A stretch of DNA of 64,000 nucleotides from Berberis thunbergii (Eukaryota > Streptophyta > Magnoliopsida > Ranunculales > Berberidaceae): assembly GCA_003290165.1 (NCBI GenBank), contig QNQO01005847.1, forward strand, positions 1-64,000. The letters are read 5' to 3'. Shown here in pieces: positions 45,741 to 57,408 of this stretch (positions within the stretch are counted from its first letter, which is position 1; each line of letters opens with the position of its first letter). The translations under genes were made by a program, and so were the position numbers. A model generated the notes under the pieces. That model saw nothing but the letters and a program-made list of their open reading frames with translations. It searched no databases and was not told where the DNA came from.

Positions 45741-46990
45741 TTATTATATAGTCGTCTGGATAAGTAATCTGCTAACTATTGTCTTTTCCTTTAATGTGTT
45801 TTAATTCTACTCTAAATCCTTTTCTTACGATTGAATTTACAAAATTAGTCCATCTATTGGAGTTAACTTTCTTATCATTACTTGTTTTTTTATAGAATTT
45901 TTCTATAGTCTCACAATATGTTCTAATAGTTAAAGTTTTGTTGTTGAGAAATAATTTAAAACTTCCTAGAGCGTTTATTACTCCCAAAATTTCATAATCT
46001 AGACTAGATAGTTGCATTTCCTTATATTGTCTAGCACTATATCTGCATACTCTTTCTAAGCTTTTACTTTTCTCTTTTTTGGGGTTTTGTAAGCAAAACA
46101 ACTCCCCATCTATTTCGACTATTTTATATTCACTTTGTAGAATAATTGTAGTTCCGATAAATTTTTACAAACTTTTTTATTTGTCTAACAATTTTTAATC
46201 GTCATAATTAAAGTATTTTTGTCCTTCAGGCCGTGTTTGACATATAAGGGTTCTAATATTTTGCTGAGGGTCCTACTATAATTTAGAAGTCATAAGAATG
46301 ATTGTAGTTTTTTTTTATCTAGGTATTCTAAAATTTTCTTTAATATATGTTTCTATTATTCGATTTTTCCTTTCCCTATTTTCATTGGTAGAAAGTCTAT
46401 ATATTCTTTTCCTATCTACTTTTTTTTTTTTAATGATAAGACCATTTTTCACAAATCTTGATATATTCTTTTCCTATCTCCTTTTTTTTTTTAATGATAA
46501 GACCATTTTTTTAAATTCTTGATATATATATATATATAAGTGATCATAGTGGCTTTCTAAATCTTTGGAAAATACTAATATGTCATCTATATAAACTAAT
46601 ACAAACTGATTGAATTTTTTTAAATTTTGATCCATCTTTCTTTGGAGTATCGTTGGTGTACTTTTAGTGCAAATGACATTACTACCCATTTAAAATGTCC
46701 TTCCGGGCATCTAAAAGTTGTCCAAGGGATCGATTTTTCCTCCATCTTTACTAGCCAAAATCTTGACTTGCAGTCGAATTTGCCAAATATCTTATTGCCT
46801 TGTATACAATTTATTAATTGGTCATTATCTGGTATTATATATTTATCTTCCTATGTGTTATCATTTAATCGCTTATAATTGATTACTTGAGTCATCATTT
46901 CTTAAATACAAAATCACAAGATCTTTTCTTGAGCCTTGACTTAATTCAGTACAACTCTTCCGCCACCAATAGTCTTTTTTTTCCATCTCT
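45740..46990 (-). pseudogene. Second endogenous pararetrovirus fragment (EPRV-2): RT and RNase H
   Basis: Minus-strand Caulimoviridae pol fragment. RT blocks run from about 46870: FGKFDCKSRFWLVKMEEKSI at 46780-46720, PEGHFKW, and an intact catalytic box VYIDDILVFS in the 46689-46474 frame. RNase H lies in the 46101-45772 frame with YKEMQLSSLDYEILGVINAL and the end block ELKHIKGKDNS. A poly(A)/(AT) expansion near 46430-46545 and frameshifts break it. The DCKS...W and YIDD forms differ from EPRV-1 (DLKFGFW, YINE), so it belongs to another viral lineage, closer to badnavirus/caulimovirus-type enzymes by eye. Confidence 0.75.
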
Positions 46991-47115
46991 AACCCCAAAC
47001 TCTTTTTGGATTCAGAAACTTCATTCAACCTTAATCAGGCTTCGAAGCTTGTACCGTATTTCAGGGGATTTGGAAATCGTTCTTGCGTTTGGAGATTTGG
47101 CTACAACTACACCCC

Positions 47116-47210
47116 CTCAGGGGTATATAAGTTTGCACCGGGGCATGTTCGAGTCAGGGCTCTGATTTCCAGTGTCTGCTGACGTCTAACGTTTCTTTCT
47201 CACTATTCGT
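47116..47210 (+). promoter_or_regulatory. Possible promoter of the antisense ORF (Tat-B)
   Basis: A GTATATAAG motif at 47124-47132 lies about 80 bp before the first codon used at 47211 and faces the + strand ORF. It is the only TATA-like site in the leader. Function is inferred from position. Confidence 0.35.
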
Positions 47211-48600
47211 ATGCCCCCCGCTCAAATGGTTCTAAGCGGGTTCAAGGTTCTGATTGTGATTCTCCTAAAGGCGCATGATGCCAGCCTTCGTTTGACTCCG
47301 GTGGTAATCCATCATATGACCATTACTAGGTTGGATGCTAGGGGCATTTGCATATTAAATTTCCCTGCTTGTTTGTGTTTAGTAGCTAATGACACTGAGC
47401 CTTGGGAAAGGTATTGGTTCCTGACTTTGGTGAACTCTTTGACCTTTCTAAGTTTCTTAGTTGCTGGCTTATTTTTTCGATCCCAGATGCGATGCTAGTT
47501 TGATGTCATTTTTTTTCATGAAAGTTCGCATTTTCGACTCTCATTGAGGAGGAGAGACGGGTAGAGAGGGAGTTCATTAACCCCCACTGACGTCAGTCGA
47601 GGAGGTCATAATGTCAAGCAATGTTGTGCGTAACAGATTGTTATGGTGTTTTCATGGCGTTCTTGCTACACCGGGTGAATGGGTTATCAATCATCATTCG
47701 AGGAAGAGAAGTCTGGCTATGCCTAGCCTAACCAGGGTAGTAGAATTGGAGGCGAGTATGCCTCCTATTGTTGTTTTGAGAATGAGGCATTCCAATGATC
47801 GTGCGGTATCTATCCTTGGGTTGTCACATTCTACTCAGGCAACAACTTCAGAGGGTCGTCGTCTTGTGCTAGATGTTGGTATTTCCCTTGTTGACTTAGA
47901 GGGAGAGAACATTGGTCCTCACATTGATGCTTCATGTCATCATGAGTCCGAGGCAGATGTTCGTGCCCTGGAATCGTATAGTCCCGTTACACTGCATCCC
48001 GAAGCTCGTAGGCAAGTCTTTGCCTTGGATAAGGCCTTCGCGGACCTGCGGATGTAGTATTCAGACACTCTCTACCGAGTGGATTCCTTGACTGGTCAGC
48101 TGCCGAATGTCGGTATTGCTGCGAACTTGTGGCTGTGAAGGCCGCAGTTTCCACCTCTGAAGCCAAGATTACTAGCATAAGATCACAAGTGAGGCTGTCC
48201 AAATCGGATTTAGCGTAAACCCGTACTGAACTAGGACGGAGTCGGGCTGAGTTGGAGCATTTAGATGCGGCTGTGGACAAGTGTTCATCCAATCTACAGG
48301 CCAAAGATGTTGAAAGGAGGCGGGCGGAGATAGAATGGGTCGTTGAACGACGACGGCTGGAGTCTGAACTTGACAAGGGGCTTCGCCACGTTCGTGAGGC
48401 GGAACGCTTACTGTCGGAGGAGCGTTCACACAATGCTTCCTTGGTGGGCACGGTGGATTTCGACCTGTCGAGACGGAGGCTGTTGATTTCGTCAAAGGTT
48501 ATTCAGGGCAGATTAGAGCTTTTGGAGCTTATTAGAGAATAGCACCTCGGTGTCGACCTTTACTTTGCCCGTTATAATAGGGTTGTTTTCGTACCCATCT
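47211..48600 (+). pseudogene. Tat-B antisense ORF: transposon protein with coiled coil
   Basis: Counterpart of the ORF at 7892-10350. The first part (47211-47498) has GFKVLIVILLKAHDASLRLT and DTEPWERYWFLTLVNSLTFL, aligning with NGYRTVIAILIREKD and FWEKYCFMASTNSKYF of the A copy. 47611-48057 is a variable middle. 48120-48542 is a charged coiled coil (RSRAELEHLDAAVDKCSSNL, VERRRLESELDKGLRHVREA) that ends GRLELLELIRE before TAG, where A has an uninterrupted GRLELLQLIKEEH. At least two stops and a frameshift break it. It lies antisense and downstream of pol, separated by the tandem array, as in the A copy. Confidence 0.65.
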
Positions 48601-48869
48601 CTCGAGGGGAAGGTTTTTGGCTCCGCAGGACAAGCTGCTGAGGAGGTCGATTCTCTTTAAAATAGTTGTAACATCCTTCCCGGGATAGAAAAACACTTTT
48701 TTTAATGAAAGTATTGTTTTGTCCTGTACTGTTGAGTTTTCTTTAGATATTTTGTAGATTGTGAAATTTGTAATACCGGGAAGAATGCCTATTTTCGTCA
48801 GTATCAAAACTTACTATTTTTGGCTGCTATTGTTTATTGGTGAGCCATTCTAGTCGTCATATTGATCGC

Positions 48870-51110
48870 TTGGCAGGTCATCATTGTCGTGCGTAAGAAT
48901 GTCGAAGAGACATTGGCTTCGTCAATTGTCACCATTCGAGCACGGCGGACTAGGTGTTGAGCACCTGAAGCTGTCATCAACAATTGTGGACGAATTTAGC
49001 TTACCTAGTAAGTTCGGCAATCATTATTTGTCGGAGAGCAATGATCCCTTGATGAGTCGCCGTCATCAAGCGGGCGCACTAACTAGACTCCCACTTTCCA
49101 GGCCGTTACCATCCGACACAGCGGACTAGGCATTGGGCACTGAAAGCCGTTGTTATCAGTCGTGAACTGACTAAGCTTACATGGTAAGTTTGGCGATCAT
49201 TGTCTGTCGAAGGGCAATGATACCTTGGAAAGTTGTTGTCATCGTCATCAGGCGTGTGAGCGCTGATTAGACTCTCACTTCCTCGACCATCGTTGCCAGC
49301 GCGCAGCGGACTAGGCTTTGGGCACCAGAAGCCATCGTTATTAGTCGCGAACTAACAAGGCTTACCTGGTAAGTTCGTCGATCATTTTTTGTTCGAGAGA
49401 AATGATCCCTTGGCGAGTCGTCGTCATCAAACGTGTGAGCAATGACTAGACTCCCACTTCCTCGGCTGTTCTTGCCCGTGCACAGCAGACTAAGCTTTGG
49501 GCACCAGAAGTCGTCATCATCAGCCGCGAACTGACTAGGCTTACCTGGTAAGTTTGGCGATCATTGTCTATTGGAAAACAATGATCCATTGGCGAGCCGT
49601 CGTCATCGGGCATGTGAGTGCTGACTAGACTCCCACTTCCTCAGCCATCGTTGCTCGCTCACAGCATACAAGGCAATGGGCACCAGAAGTCGTCGTCATC
49701 AGTCGCGAACTGACTAGGCTTACCTGGTAAGTTCGGCGATCATTGTCTATTAGAAGGCAATGATCCCTTGGCAAGTCATCGTCATCAGACGTGTGAGTGC
49801 TGACTAGACTCTTACTTCCTTGACCGTCATTGTCAACGCGCAGCGAACTAGGCTTTGGGCACCAGAAGTCGTCGTCATCAGTCACTAACTGACTAGGCTT
49901 AACTGGTAAGTTCGGCGATCATTGTCTGTTGGAGATCAATGATCCCTTGGCGAGTATTCATCATTAGGCGTGTGAGCGTTGACTAGACTCCCACTTCCTC
50001 GACCGTCATTGCCCGTGCGCAGTAGACTAGGCTTTGGGCACCAGAAGTTGTCGTCATCCATTGCGAACTGACTAGGCTTACCTGGTAAGTTCGGTGATCA
50101 TTGTCTATTGGAAGGCAATAATCCCTTGGAGAGTCATCATCATCAGACGTGTGAGTTCTAACTAGACTCTCACTTCCTCGACCATCATTGCCAACGCGCA
50201 TCGGACTAGGCTTTGGGCACCATAAGTCGTCGTCACCAGTCCCGAATTGACTAGGCTTACTTGGAAAGTTTGGCGATCATTGTTTGTTGGAGAGCAATGA
50301 TCCATTGGCGAGTCATTGTCATCAGGCATGTGAGCACTGGCTAGACTGCCACTTCCTTGGCCATCGTTGCCCGCGCGCAGTGAATTAGGCTTTCGACACT
50401 AGAAGTCATCGTCATCAATCGCGAACTGACTAGGCTTACCTGGTAAGTTTGGCGATCATTGTTTGTTTGAAAACAATGATCCCTTGGCAAGTCGTCATCA
50501 TCAAGTGTGTGAGTGCTGACTAGACTCCCACTTCTTCGGCCTCCGTTTCCCTCGCGCAACATACTATGCTTTGGGCACCAAAAGCCATCATCATCAGTCG
50601 TGAACTGAGTAGGTTTACCTGGTAAGTTCGACGATCATTGTTTATTGGAGAGCAATGATCCCTTGGCAAGTCATCGTCATCAGGCGTGTGAGCACTGACT
50701 AGACTCCCACATCCTCGGCCGTCGCTGTCCATGCGCAGCGGACTAGGCTTTGGGCGCTAGAAGTCATCATCATCAGTCGCGAACTGACTAGGCTTACCTG
50801 GTAAGTTCGACGATCACTTTATGTTGGAGAGCAATGATCCCTTGGCGAGTCGTCGTCATCAGGCATGTGAGCGCTGACTAGACTCTCACTTCCTCGGTCG
50901 TCATTGCCCACGAGCAGCGGACTAGGCTTTGGGCACCAGAAGTCGTCGTTATTAATCACGAACTGACTAAGCTTACCTGGTAAGTTCGATGATCATTGTC
51001 TGTTGGAGAGCAATGATCCCTTGGCGAGTTGTCGTCATCAATCTTGTGAGCGCTGGCTGGACTCCCACTTCCGCGGCCGTCATTGCCCATGTGCAGCGGA
51101 CTAGGCGTTG
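48870..51110. repeat. ~179-bp tandem array, about 12 units (Tat-B)
   Basis: Anchors of the form TTCGGCGATCATTGTCTGTTGG fall at about 49010, 49193, 49376, 49557, 49736, 49915, 50094, 50273, 50452, 50631, 50810 and 50989, a period of 179-183 bp. Each unit also has CAATGATCCCTTGGCGAGTC, GTCATCAGGCGTGTGAGCGC, TGACTAGACTCCCACTTCCT, CAGCGGACTAGGCTTTGGGC and CGCGAACTGACTAGGCTTAC. Open frames rich in Asp across the array arise from the repeat and are not genes. It is the same family as the array at 10860-11960. Confidence 0.92.
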
Positions 51111-51219
51111 GGCTGATATTCAAGTCTGGCATAGCCGGGATAGTCGAGGGTCGTAACGGACAGCAGTGGAAGTTTTGGTAAAAGCAAATATTTTATTGAT
51201 AATATTTTTGTAGATGTTT

Positions 51220-52430
51220 TACATTCCATGGTCGTTTTAGCCTGTCGTCGTTTATGTCTTCCAACCAGTACGTCCCCGGCCTGTTGACCTTGGTTACTCT
51301 ATATGGTTTTTCTCAATTTGGGTTTAGCTTTCCCGCACTAGATTCTTTGGTGTTTTGAGTATCTTCCTGAGTAGCCAATCTCCCACCTTGAATTTGTGTG
51401 GCTTGACCTTCTTGTTGTAGTATTGCGCCATTCGTTGCTGGTAGACGACTATCTTGGCGAAGGCTAGTTCCCATTTTTTATCGAGGAGGTCTAGCCCAAC
51501 ACGAAAAGCTTCGTCGTTACCGTCTGGTTTAAACTCTTCTATTCGAAAAGTTGGCACCTCAAGTTTTACCGAAACCATAGCTTCTGACTTGTATGCCAGA
51601 GCGAAAGGTGTCTCTCCGATAAGGATTCTTTTAGTTGTTCGATATGCCCAGAATATTCCTGGAAGCTCTGGAGGCCATTTTCCTTTGGCCGCATCAAGCT
51701 TACTTTTGATCGCCTTCAGGATTGTTCGGTTAGTAGCCTCTGTTTGGTCGTTTGCTTGGGGCGCCCTGGCGAGGAGAAGTGGTGATTAATATTCAAACTT
51801 TTGCACAATTTTTTACCTTGATACCTTTGAACTGAGTTCCATTGCCGCTGACCAATACTCTAGGGATGCCAAATCTACAGACGATGGTGGCCCATTTGAA
51901 TTTTTCTATCTGGACCTGCCCTATTTAGGATAGGGACTCGGCTTCAACCCACTAGATGAAGTAGTCGACAGCCACAAGAAGGGACTTTTTACCGACTGAT
52001 GCAAGGAGCGGTCCGACGATGTCTGTTCCCCATTGTGCGAATGGCCACGAACTAGTCATCAGCGTCAGCGGCTAGGCAAACATATGTGTGTATGACGCGA
52101 ACCTCTGATACTTGTCGCACTAGCAACAATATCTTTGGCATCTCACTGCATGGTCGCCCAATTCTATCCTAGAGTTAAAGCTTTGTAAGCGAGAGTTCTC
52201 CCTCCCTAATGTTTTTGCATATACCGTTGTAGATCCTTCCATGGATCTGATTTGCCTCTGAAGGTGACAGACATCGAAGCAGGGGCCCTGTCACAAATAT
52301 CTTGTATAAGTTGTCGTTTGCTCTATTTTTAAGTCTTCTTGCTTCGATCTTCTCTGTCGTAGAGCTCCGATTGCAATGTATTTGAGTATCGAAGTCATCC
52401 AATTTGGTTGCGTGTCTGCAGCGCAAACAT
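51220..52430 (-). pseudogene. Tat-B integrase (broken)
   Basis: Pieces: zinc-binding region in 52426-52175 (VTGPLLRCLSPSEANQIHGR); core at about 52040-51800 with WGTDIVGPLLASVGK and FGIPRVLVSGNGTQFKG; C-terminal region in 51578-51324 (VYQQRMAQYYNKKVKPHKFK, then VGDWLLRKILK). The second catalytic aspartate is Gly in this copy (SGNG where SDNG is usual) and several stops interrupt the core. Confidence 0.85.
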
Positions 52431-52479
52431 TTCTAGGTTTTTTTTCGTCGAGACTTGATTGTTGTTGATATTCAATGAG

Positions 52480-52830
52480 GCCGCTTGCGACCTCGTCGGG
52501 AGGCTGAGGCCTATCTGGCTAGCACGTCAGTTATTTTTGTTGTCATCTCGCGGGTACTATATGAACTCGCACCTCTTGAACCTGCCGAAAACACTAAGTA
52601 TCTTATCGCGGTAGGCTATCATGCGGGGGTCCTTGCTATTGAAATCCATTTGACCAGGTTGACTACTAGCCTTGAGTCGCTGTATGCCATTAGGTGATAT
52701 ATCATGATCCCCAAGACTAGCTTTAGGCTGGACAGGAGGGCCTCATATTCGACCTCGTTGTTTGAAGTGGGAAAGCCGAACTCGACTGCTTTTTCCAAGG
52801 TGAAGCCGCTATGGGAGTGGAGTGTGATCT
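52480..52830 (-). pseudogene. Tat-B second RNase H-like domain
   Basis: The minus-strand frame shows GFTLEKAVEFGFPTSNNEVE and YEALLSSLKL, then MAYSDSRLVVNLVKW. The NNE-x-EYEAL and SDS-x-L-V-V-N blocks are those of the additional (archaeal-type) RNase H found between RNase H and integrase in Tat/Ogre elements. Stops follow. Confidence 0.75.
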
Positions 52831-53079
52831 CGACTTCGCTTGTTTTTTTCGTCGATGATCCATCGCAACTCTAGATCCACGCCTGAACGCTTGAGTCTGA
52901 GGACTGGTGATCTATCATCAGCCCTTTTCTACCAATGATCTTGACAATGAAGTTTGCCAGTGCCTGGCGATTCTTGGAGCATAGCTTATGTGAAACTGTC
53001 CGAGTACCACTGACCATTTCACATCCTGCCGGATAGCTCGGATTTATGCAGTACCGAGCGAAGCAAATGCTTGATCAGA

Positions 53080-54150
53080 ACCGTTATAGAGTGGGCCTCA
53101 GTTTCTTAGAGGATACAACCAAAGCTAACTTTTCCAGGTCCGGGTTGTGTGCCTCTGCTTCCACGAAGGTTTTGCTGGTGTAATACATTGATTTTTGGGT
53201 CCCTCGGTCGTCTTGTATGAGGGTTGAGCTAACAGTGTGGTTAGAAAAAGACAAGTACAAGAAGAGTGTTTCCCCGTCGCAAGTTTTGAGAGTAGCTATG
53301 GACACCCCCATGTATGCTTTCAGGCTCTAAAAGGCTTGTTTGCTCTCTTCGTTCCAAGCGAATCTTTTGTTTCTTCTTAGTATTTTAAAGAAAGTAAAGC
53401 ATTTGTCGGACGACTTAGATATAAATCTATTGAGTGCTGCTACCATCCTTGTCAGAACGTCTCTGATGTTGGCGGAAAGCTTTCATGTCGAGAAGGGCCT
53501 GAATCTTTTTTGGGTCAACCTTGATTCCCTTCTTGTTTACTATATATATAGCCTCAAAAATTTTCAAACTCAACTCCGAACTTACATTTCTGTGGGTTGA
53601 ACTTCATCTGGTATTTCCTGAGTTAGTTGAATGCTTCAGTGAGGTCTCCTATGTGGTCGGGGTTGCGGAGGCTCTTGACCTGCATACCGTCGATGTAGAC
53701 CTCCATGTTCTTACCAATCTGTTATTTAAATATTCGGTTTACCAATCGTTGGTAGGTAGCACATGCGTTCTTTAATCCAAACGACATCACCCTATAGCAA
53801 TATATTCCTTTTTCAGTTACAAATGATGTCTTTTTTTTATCCGGGGGGGTACATCAATATTTGATTGTAGCCTGAATATGCGTCTATAAAGTTGAATAAG
53901 TTGTGCCCGGATGTGGCGTCCACAATCTGATTAATGCGGGGGAGTGGGAAGTTGTCCTTCAGGCATGCTTTGTACAAGTATGTGTCGTCCACACATACTC
54001 TCCATTTCCCGTTTTTCTTTTTTACAAGAACGGTGTTCGCCAACCAGTTTGAGTATCGTGCTTCCTTAATCATGTCTGCATTGAGTAAACGTTGCACCTT
54101 CTCGTTTATGATCGCATTTCTCTCGGGCGCCACGGGCTTCTTCTTTTATC
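53080..54150 (-). pseudogene. Tat-B reverse transcriptase and RNase H (broken)
   Basis: The 54133-53837 frame has NTVLVKKKNGKWRVCVDDTY and FNFIDAYSGYNQILMYPPG. At 53687-53704 the catalytic box reads YIDG instead of YVDD or YIDD, so one catalytic aspartate is lost. The 53311-53084 frame (LYLSFSNHTVSSTLIQDDRG, QKSMYYTSKTFVEAEAHNPD) is the connection/RNase H start. Frameshifts separate the pieces. Confidence 0.85.
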
Positions 54151-54654
54151 ATATGGTTTTCCTCGTGGGTCTACCTCTAGGCGATGGGTGATTATTGACG
54201 GGTCGATTCCCACCATGTTTTGCATGGTCTAGGCGAAGATTTCCTTGTTTTGTTGTAGCAACTTCGTGAGTTGTTCCGCCAAGTCTTTGCTCAAGCAGCA
54301 ACCTATCTGAATAGTCATGTTGTTGAGAGGGTTGTTGAGGTAGATCGTGATGGTTTCTTCCTCCGGTTGGCCGACATTGGGCCTGCCTCGAGGGCTGACT
54401 GGAGCCTTGTCATCTGGGACAGGTTGTTCTTCCCATACTTCTCGGGTGTGATAGAAAATCATCTTAGTCGCGAGGCCAGCCGCCAACTGAGAATCACTGG
54501 GTGGTAGTGCCGTCATGTACTGGCATTCCCTCTAGCTACTGCCTGGTTGTCCCTTAACGTACTGACCACTTGGTTTGTTGGACACTTGATGCACTAGTGT
54601 AGAGTGGAGACTGTCACTCCCATTTGGTATATCCAAGGTCTCCCCAGGACTGCA

Positions 54655-55060
54655 TTATATGCTAAAGGCGCATCGATTACTATGAATTCTTGAAACAAGA
54701 TTTTTAGTTGGCTTTTCTCCCTCTATTACCATCAGTTGTATCTTTTCCATGGGAAAGCACTTTTCGCCGCTGAAATTGATCATTGGACGGTTATCGGGGG
54801 TCAATGCTTTCTCATTTAGTTGCATACTATGGAACGTGCGGAGAAACATGACGTTCAATGAACTCCCAGTGTCCATCAAGGATCCATTTACTTTCTAGCT
54901 TGCCAGGGAGATCGTTACTACCAAGGCGTCATTGTGTTGGATTTGTATGCCTTGGAGGTCTTATTCCGTAAATGCTAGTGATACGGAGTGTTCATGCTTC
55001 TGAGCACGCAGTGTTAGCTGCTCGCCGTGTATTACTTGGACCATCGCCAAACTGATGCAG
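54655..55060 (-). pseudogene. Tat-B protease and linker
   Basis: The 54879-54655 frame starts MMDTGSSLNVMFLRTFHSM, with an intact DTGSS active-site motif. Upstream in the same direction are LAFTE, QHNDALVVTISLAS and VNGSLMDTGSS, the usual Tat-lineage lead-in. Less than 250 bp separates this from the LTR/primer region, so nearly all of gag has been deleted. Confidence 0.8.
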
Positions 55061-55099
55061 TCATTTTTCGTTCTGCTTTGACCTTGACCTGCAAACCTG

Positions 55100-55731
55100 C
55101 TGACCTGCACAAGGAACGCACGTGAACCACAAACCACCATTGTGGTGGCCAATAACACTCCGATGCTAAAGCCTGACAGAGATCTGGGGAAGTGTAATAT
55201 TGTAAATAGAAAATTTGTAGCGTATCTTAACTTACCAACCTCATGTCTTATTTATAGTGTAGGAGTCCTGGTTCAACCAGGTCATCGATGACATAGTTTT
55301 AGGGAAGAATATCTGCATAGAGATCATTCTCTAATTAGGAGTCGCGCTGTAGAGGGAAATTTCCTTGTTAGCCATGTGTTCCTAGATATGCAGGAGATGG
55401 ATCCCATTCCGAAAGTGATCTATAGGTAGAAATTTCCTTATGTGACATATACCTAGAATTTGCTTTCTAGTTGGAAGCAAAGAGCTACTGTAATTGTCTA
55501 TCCAAAGCTGATCCTTAAGATATTTGCCTTTAGCAGGGCTTACGAGTAATGAGGATAGCTGTGAGACACATGGGCCTAGCAAACTGTAAGAATTTGGATT
55601 CATTTGGCAGACTACATTTTACGGACTTAGAACAACTTGAGCAAAATTAGTGTTGGACTGATGCTAGGACCTACCTTTCCTCGAGATCATCACACGTGTA
55701 CGATGTAGAGTTGGACTGCTTTGGGGTATCA
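55100..55731 (-). repeat. Tat-B 5' LTR
   Basis: In minus orientation it starts TGATACCCCAAAGC at 55731 and includes a TATA-like CTATAAATAAG at about 55247-55257. It resembles the arms at 6400-7606 (same TGATAC start, GTGGTGGCCAAT, CGATGCTAAAG, TTGTAGCGT). The inner boundary is not certain, since no CA...TGG primer-site junction was identified. Confidence 0.65.
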
Positions 55732-56344
55732 TCTGTTTTGAAATTTTGTAGCTATGTAATAATTATGTGGATGATAGATAACATATCATGTGTGCCTAAT
55801 ATCATGTATGTGAATGATGATGATGATGACGACGACAGCCATAGCAAAAAGTAAAGAATGTGAAATGAGTTGTAGAAAATTGAAAAATATATTAACCACG
55901 GCACAAGGTGAAAAAGAAAAGATGATGATGAGGTTGACAGAAAAAACCGAAAATTCTGGGGAATTTATTGAAGACACAATATTGAATTTTGCTTAAATTC
56001 TCCTCTTCTTGGTTTGGGTGTGGGGGAATGAAAAAGAAAAGAGAAAAAAAAAATTGAAAAGATGGAGGGTTTGAGGGGCGTGCTTTGGGCATCATCATCA
56101 TCACTCAAAAATATAAACTTTGGCGTGCTTTGCCAGGCTCTCTCATACACTCATCACACTTTTCTCTTCTCTCCCACCATCAACACTCATCCTTCCTACA
56201 GCCCCGCATCAATTAAAAAAAAAAAAAAGAGAGAAAAACCTCCACATCAATCCAACCATTGAACATCATGTCTAATTATTCACACGTGTCAAAAAAACAT
56301 CATGGCCCCACTCAATGACCCACTATGTTTATTGGTTGGGTACG

Positions 56345-56535
56345 GTTCAAGGGGTTCCTGTGCACAGTGAGCAGGAGCAGCTTTTGCGCAGGCTTCAACG
56401 GCTCAGATCATCCAAGAGGAGAGAGATTTTTGGCTAGAAAATTTTTTTAAAAAATTTTGAATTTCAAATTTAAATGATCTGAACCGTTGAATTTTGATCC
56501 AACGGTTGGGAGGCTGCACATAGCCCCCTCAATCC
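56345..56535. repeat. Small fold-back element
   Basis: Internal inverted repeat AACGGCTCAGATCAT (56398-56412) against ATGATCTGAACCGTT (about 56474-56488), with weaker outer arms (AAGGGGTTCCTGTGCA versus, inverted, GAGGGGGCTATGTGCA). MITE-like; superfamily not determined. Confidence 0.45.
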
Positions 56536-57199
56536 GGGTGCATGGTGCTCTTTTAAGGCAGTGATGTCAGCGTTTGATCAGCATGATGTCTTCAGGGATG
56601 GGTGTGTTTCAACTTTCATGCACGCCTAGAGTTGTTGGCCCATTTTGTGATGAAGATGATAGATAGATATCTTGCTTGCTAGGGTTTATGAGATTGTGGT
56701 GATGATGATGGAGTCAGCCAGCTTTCTTTCTTTGCCGGAAAGAAAGAATGGAAGATTATGATGAATGGGTCTTGATTTGTATTGATTCTGTTGTGTTCCC
56801 AATTCATGAGCTCCAAGTGTAGTGTAGTCTAGTCTAGTGTCATAATTGTATGAGCTTGTTGTAGTTATAATTGGGTTACATTTTCATCAATAGTTTTGGC
56901 TCAACTGGTCCCCAAGAAATTCTGGTCCTAACCACTAGTAACTAGGCATGCACTAGTTAGTAGTTGGGAATTGGGACTCAACTATCCATCAATCAGGATT
57001 CATTGGTGGTGCTCGAAAAAATCTAGGGTGTTTGAACCTGTGTTTGGTGGCCACCAGGCACCGTTAATCTGCCTCGAGATGTGAATTATTTCATATTTTG
57101 CGACAATTAGATGGTACCTGGTGGTGCTCTCTACCTAGTGCTTTATCCTCAATGCCAACTCTCGATATCTTGGATTTTATGTAATTAGGTAGGAAAATT

Positions 57200-57408
57200 C
57201 TAATTGTCGAGGGAAATGGCGAGGAAAACAACGAGGAACCTCACAGGGGGGAGAGAGAGTTGTTCATCTCCCTCGGGATGCGCACTTAAATTCTCGCAAT
57301 GCGTGCATTGAAAATTCAAACACACATCCCAAGAGAGATGGACGACTCTCTCTCTCTCCCCCCCCCCCCTGTGGGGTCCCTCGCTGTTTGCCTCGACACT
57401 TAGACGGG
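57200..57408. repeat. Hairpin-forming fold-back element
   Basis: About 210 bp that folds on itself. The left arm TGTCGAGGGAAATGGCGAGG ... CCTCACAGGGGGGAGAGAGA is matched inverted by CTCTCTCTCCCC...CTGTGGGG... CCTCGACA, with the centre near 57300 (GCAATGCGTGC). No coding content. A MITE or small-RNA-producing hairpin. Confidence 0.65.

Larger units (their letters stand above)
47000..55731 (-). mobile_element. Tat-type Ty3/gypsy element B with antisense ORF
   Basis: In minus orientation: 5' LTR (about 55100-55731), end of gag/start of protease, protease, RT, RNase H, a second RNase H-like domain and integrase (to about 51220), then a tandem array, then an antisense ORF on the + strand (47211-48600). 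The second RNase H-like domain (NNEVEYEALL block) and the extra antisense ORF are traits of the Tat lineage. Gag is deleted between the LTR and the protease, and no 3' LTR was found before EPRV-2. Many stops: a dead copy. Confidence 0.8.

Noticed and set aside
49625..50732. Several minus-strand open frames of 70-86 residues rich in Asp (DDDD) across the tandem array
   Set aside because: They recur with the 179-bp period and are a by-product of the repeat sequence, not independent genes.
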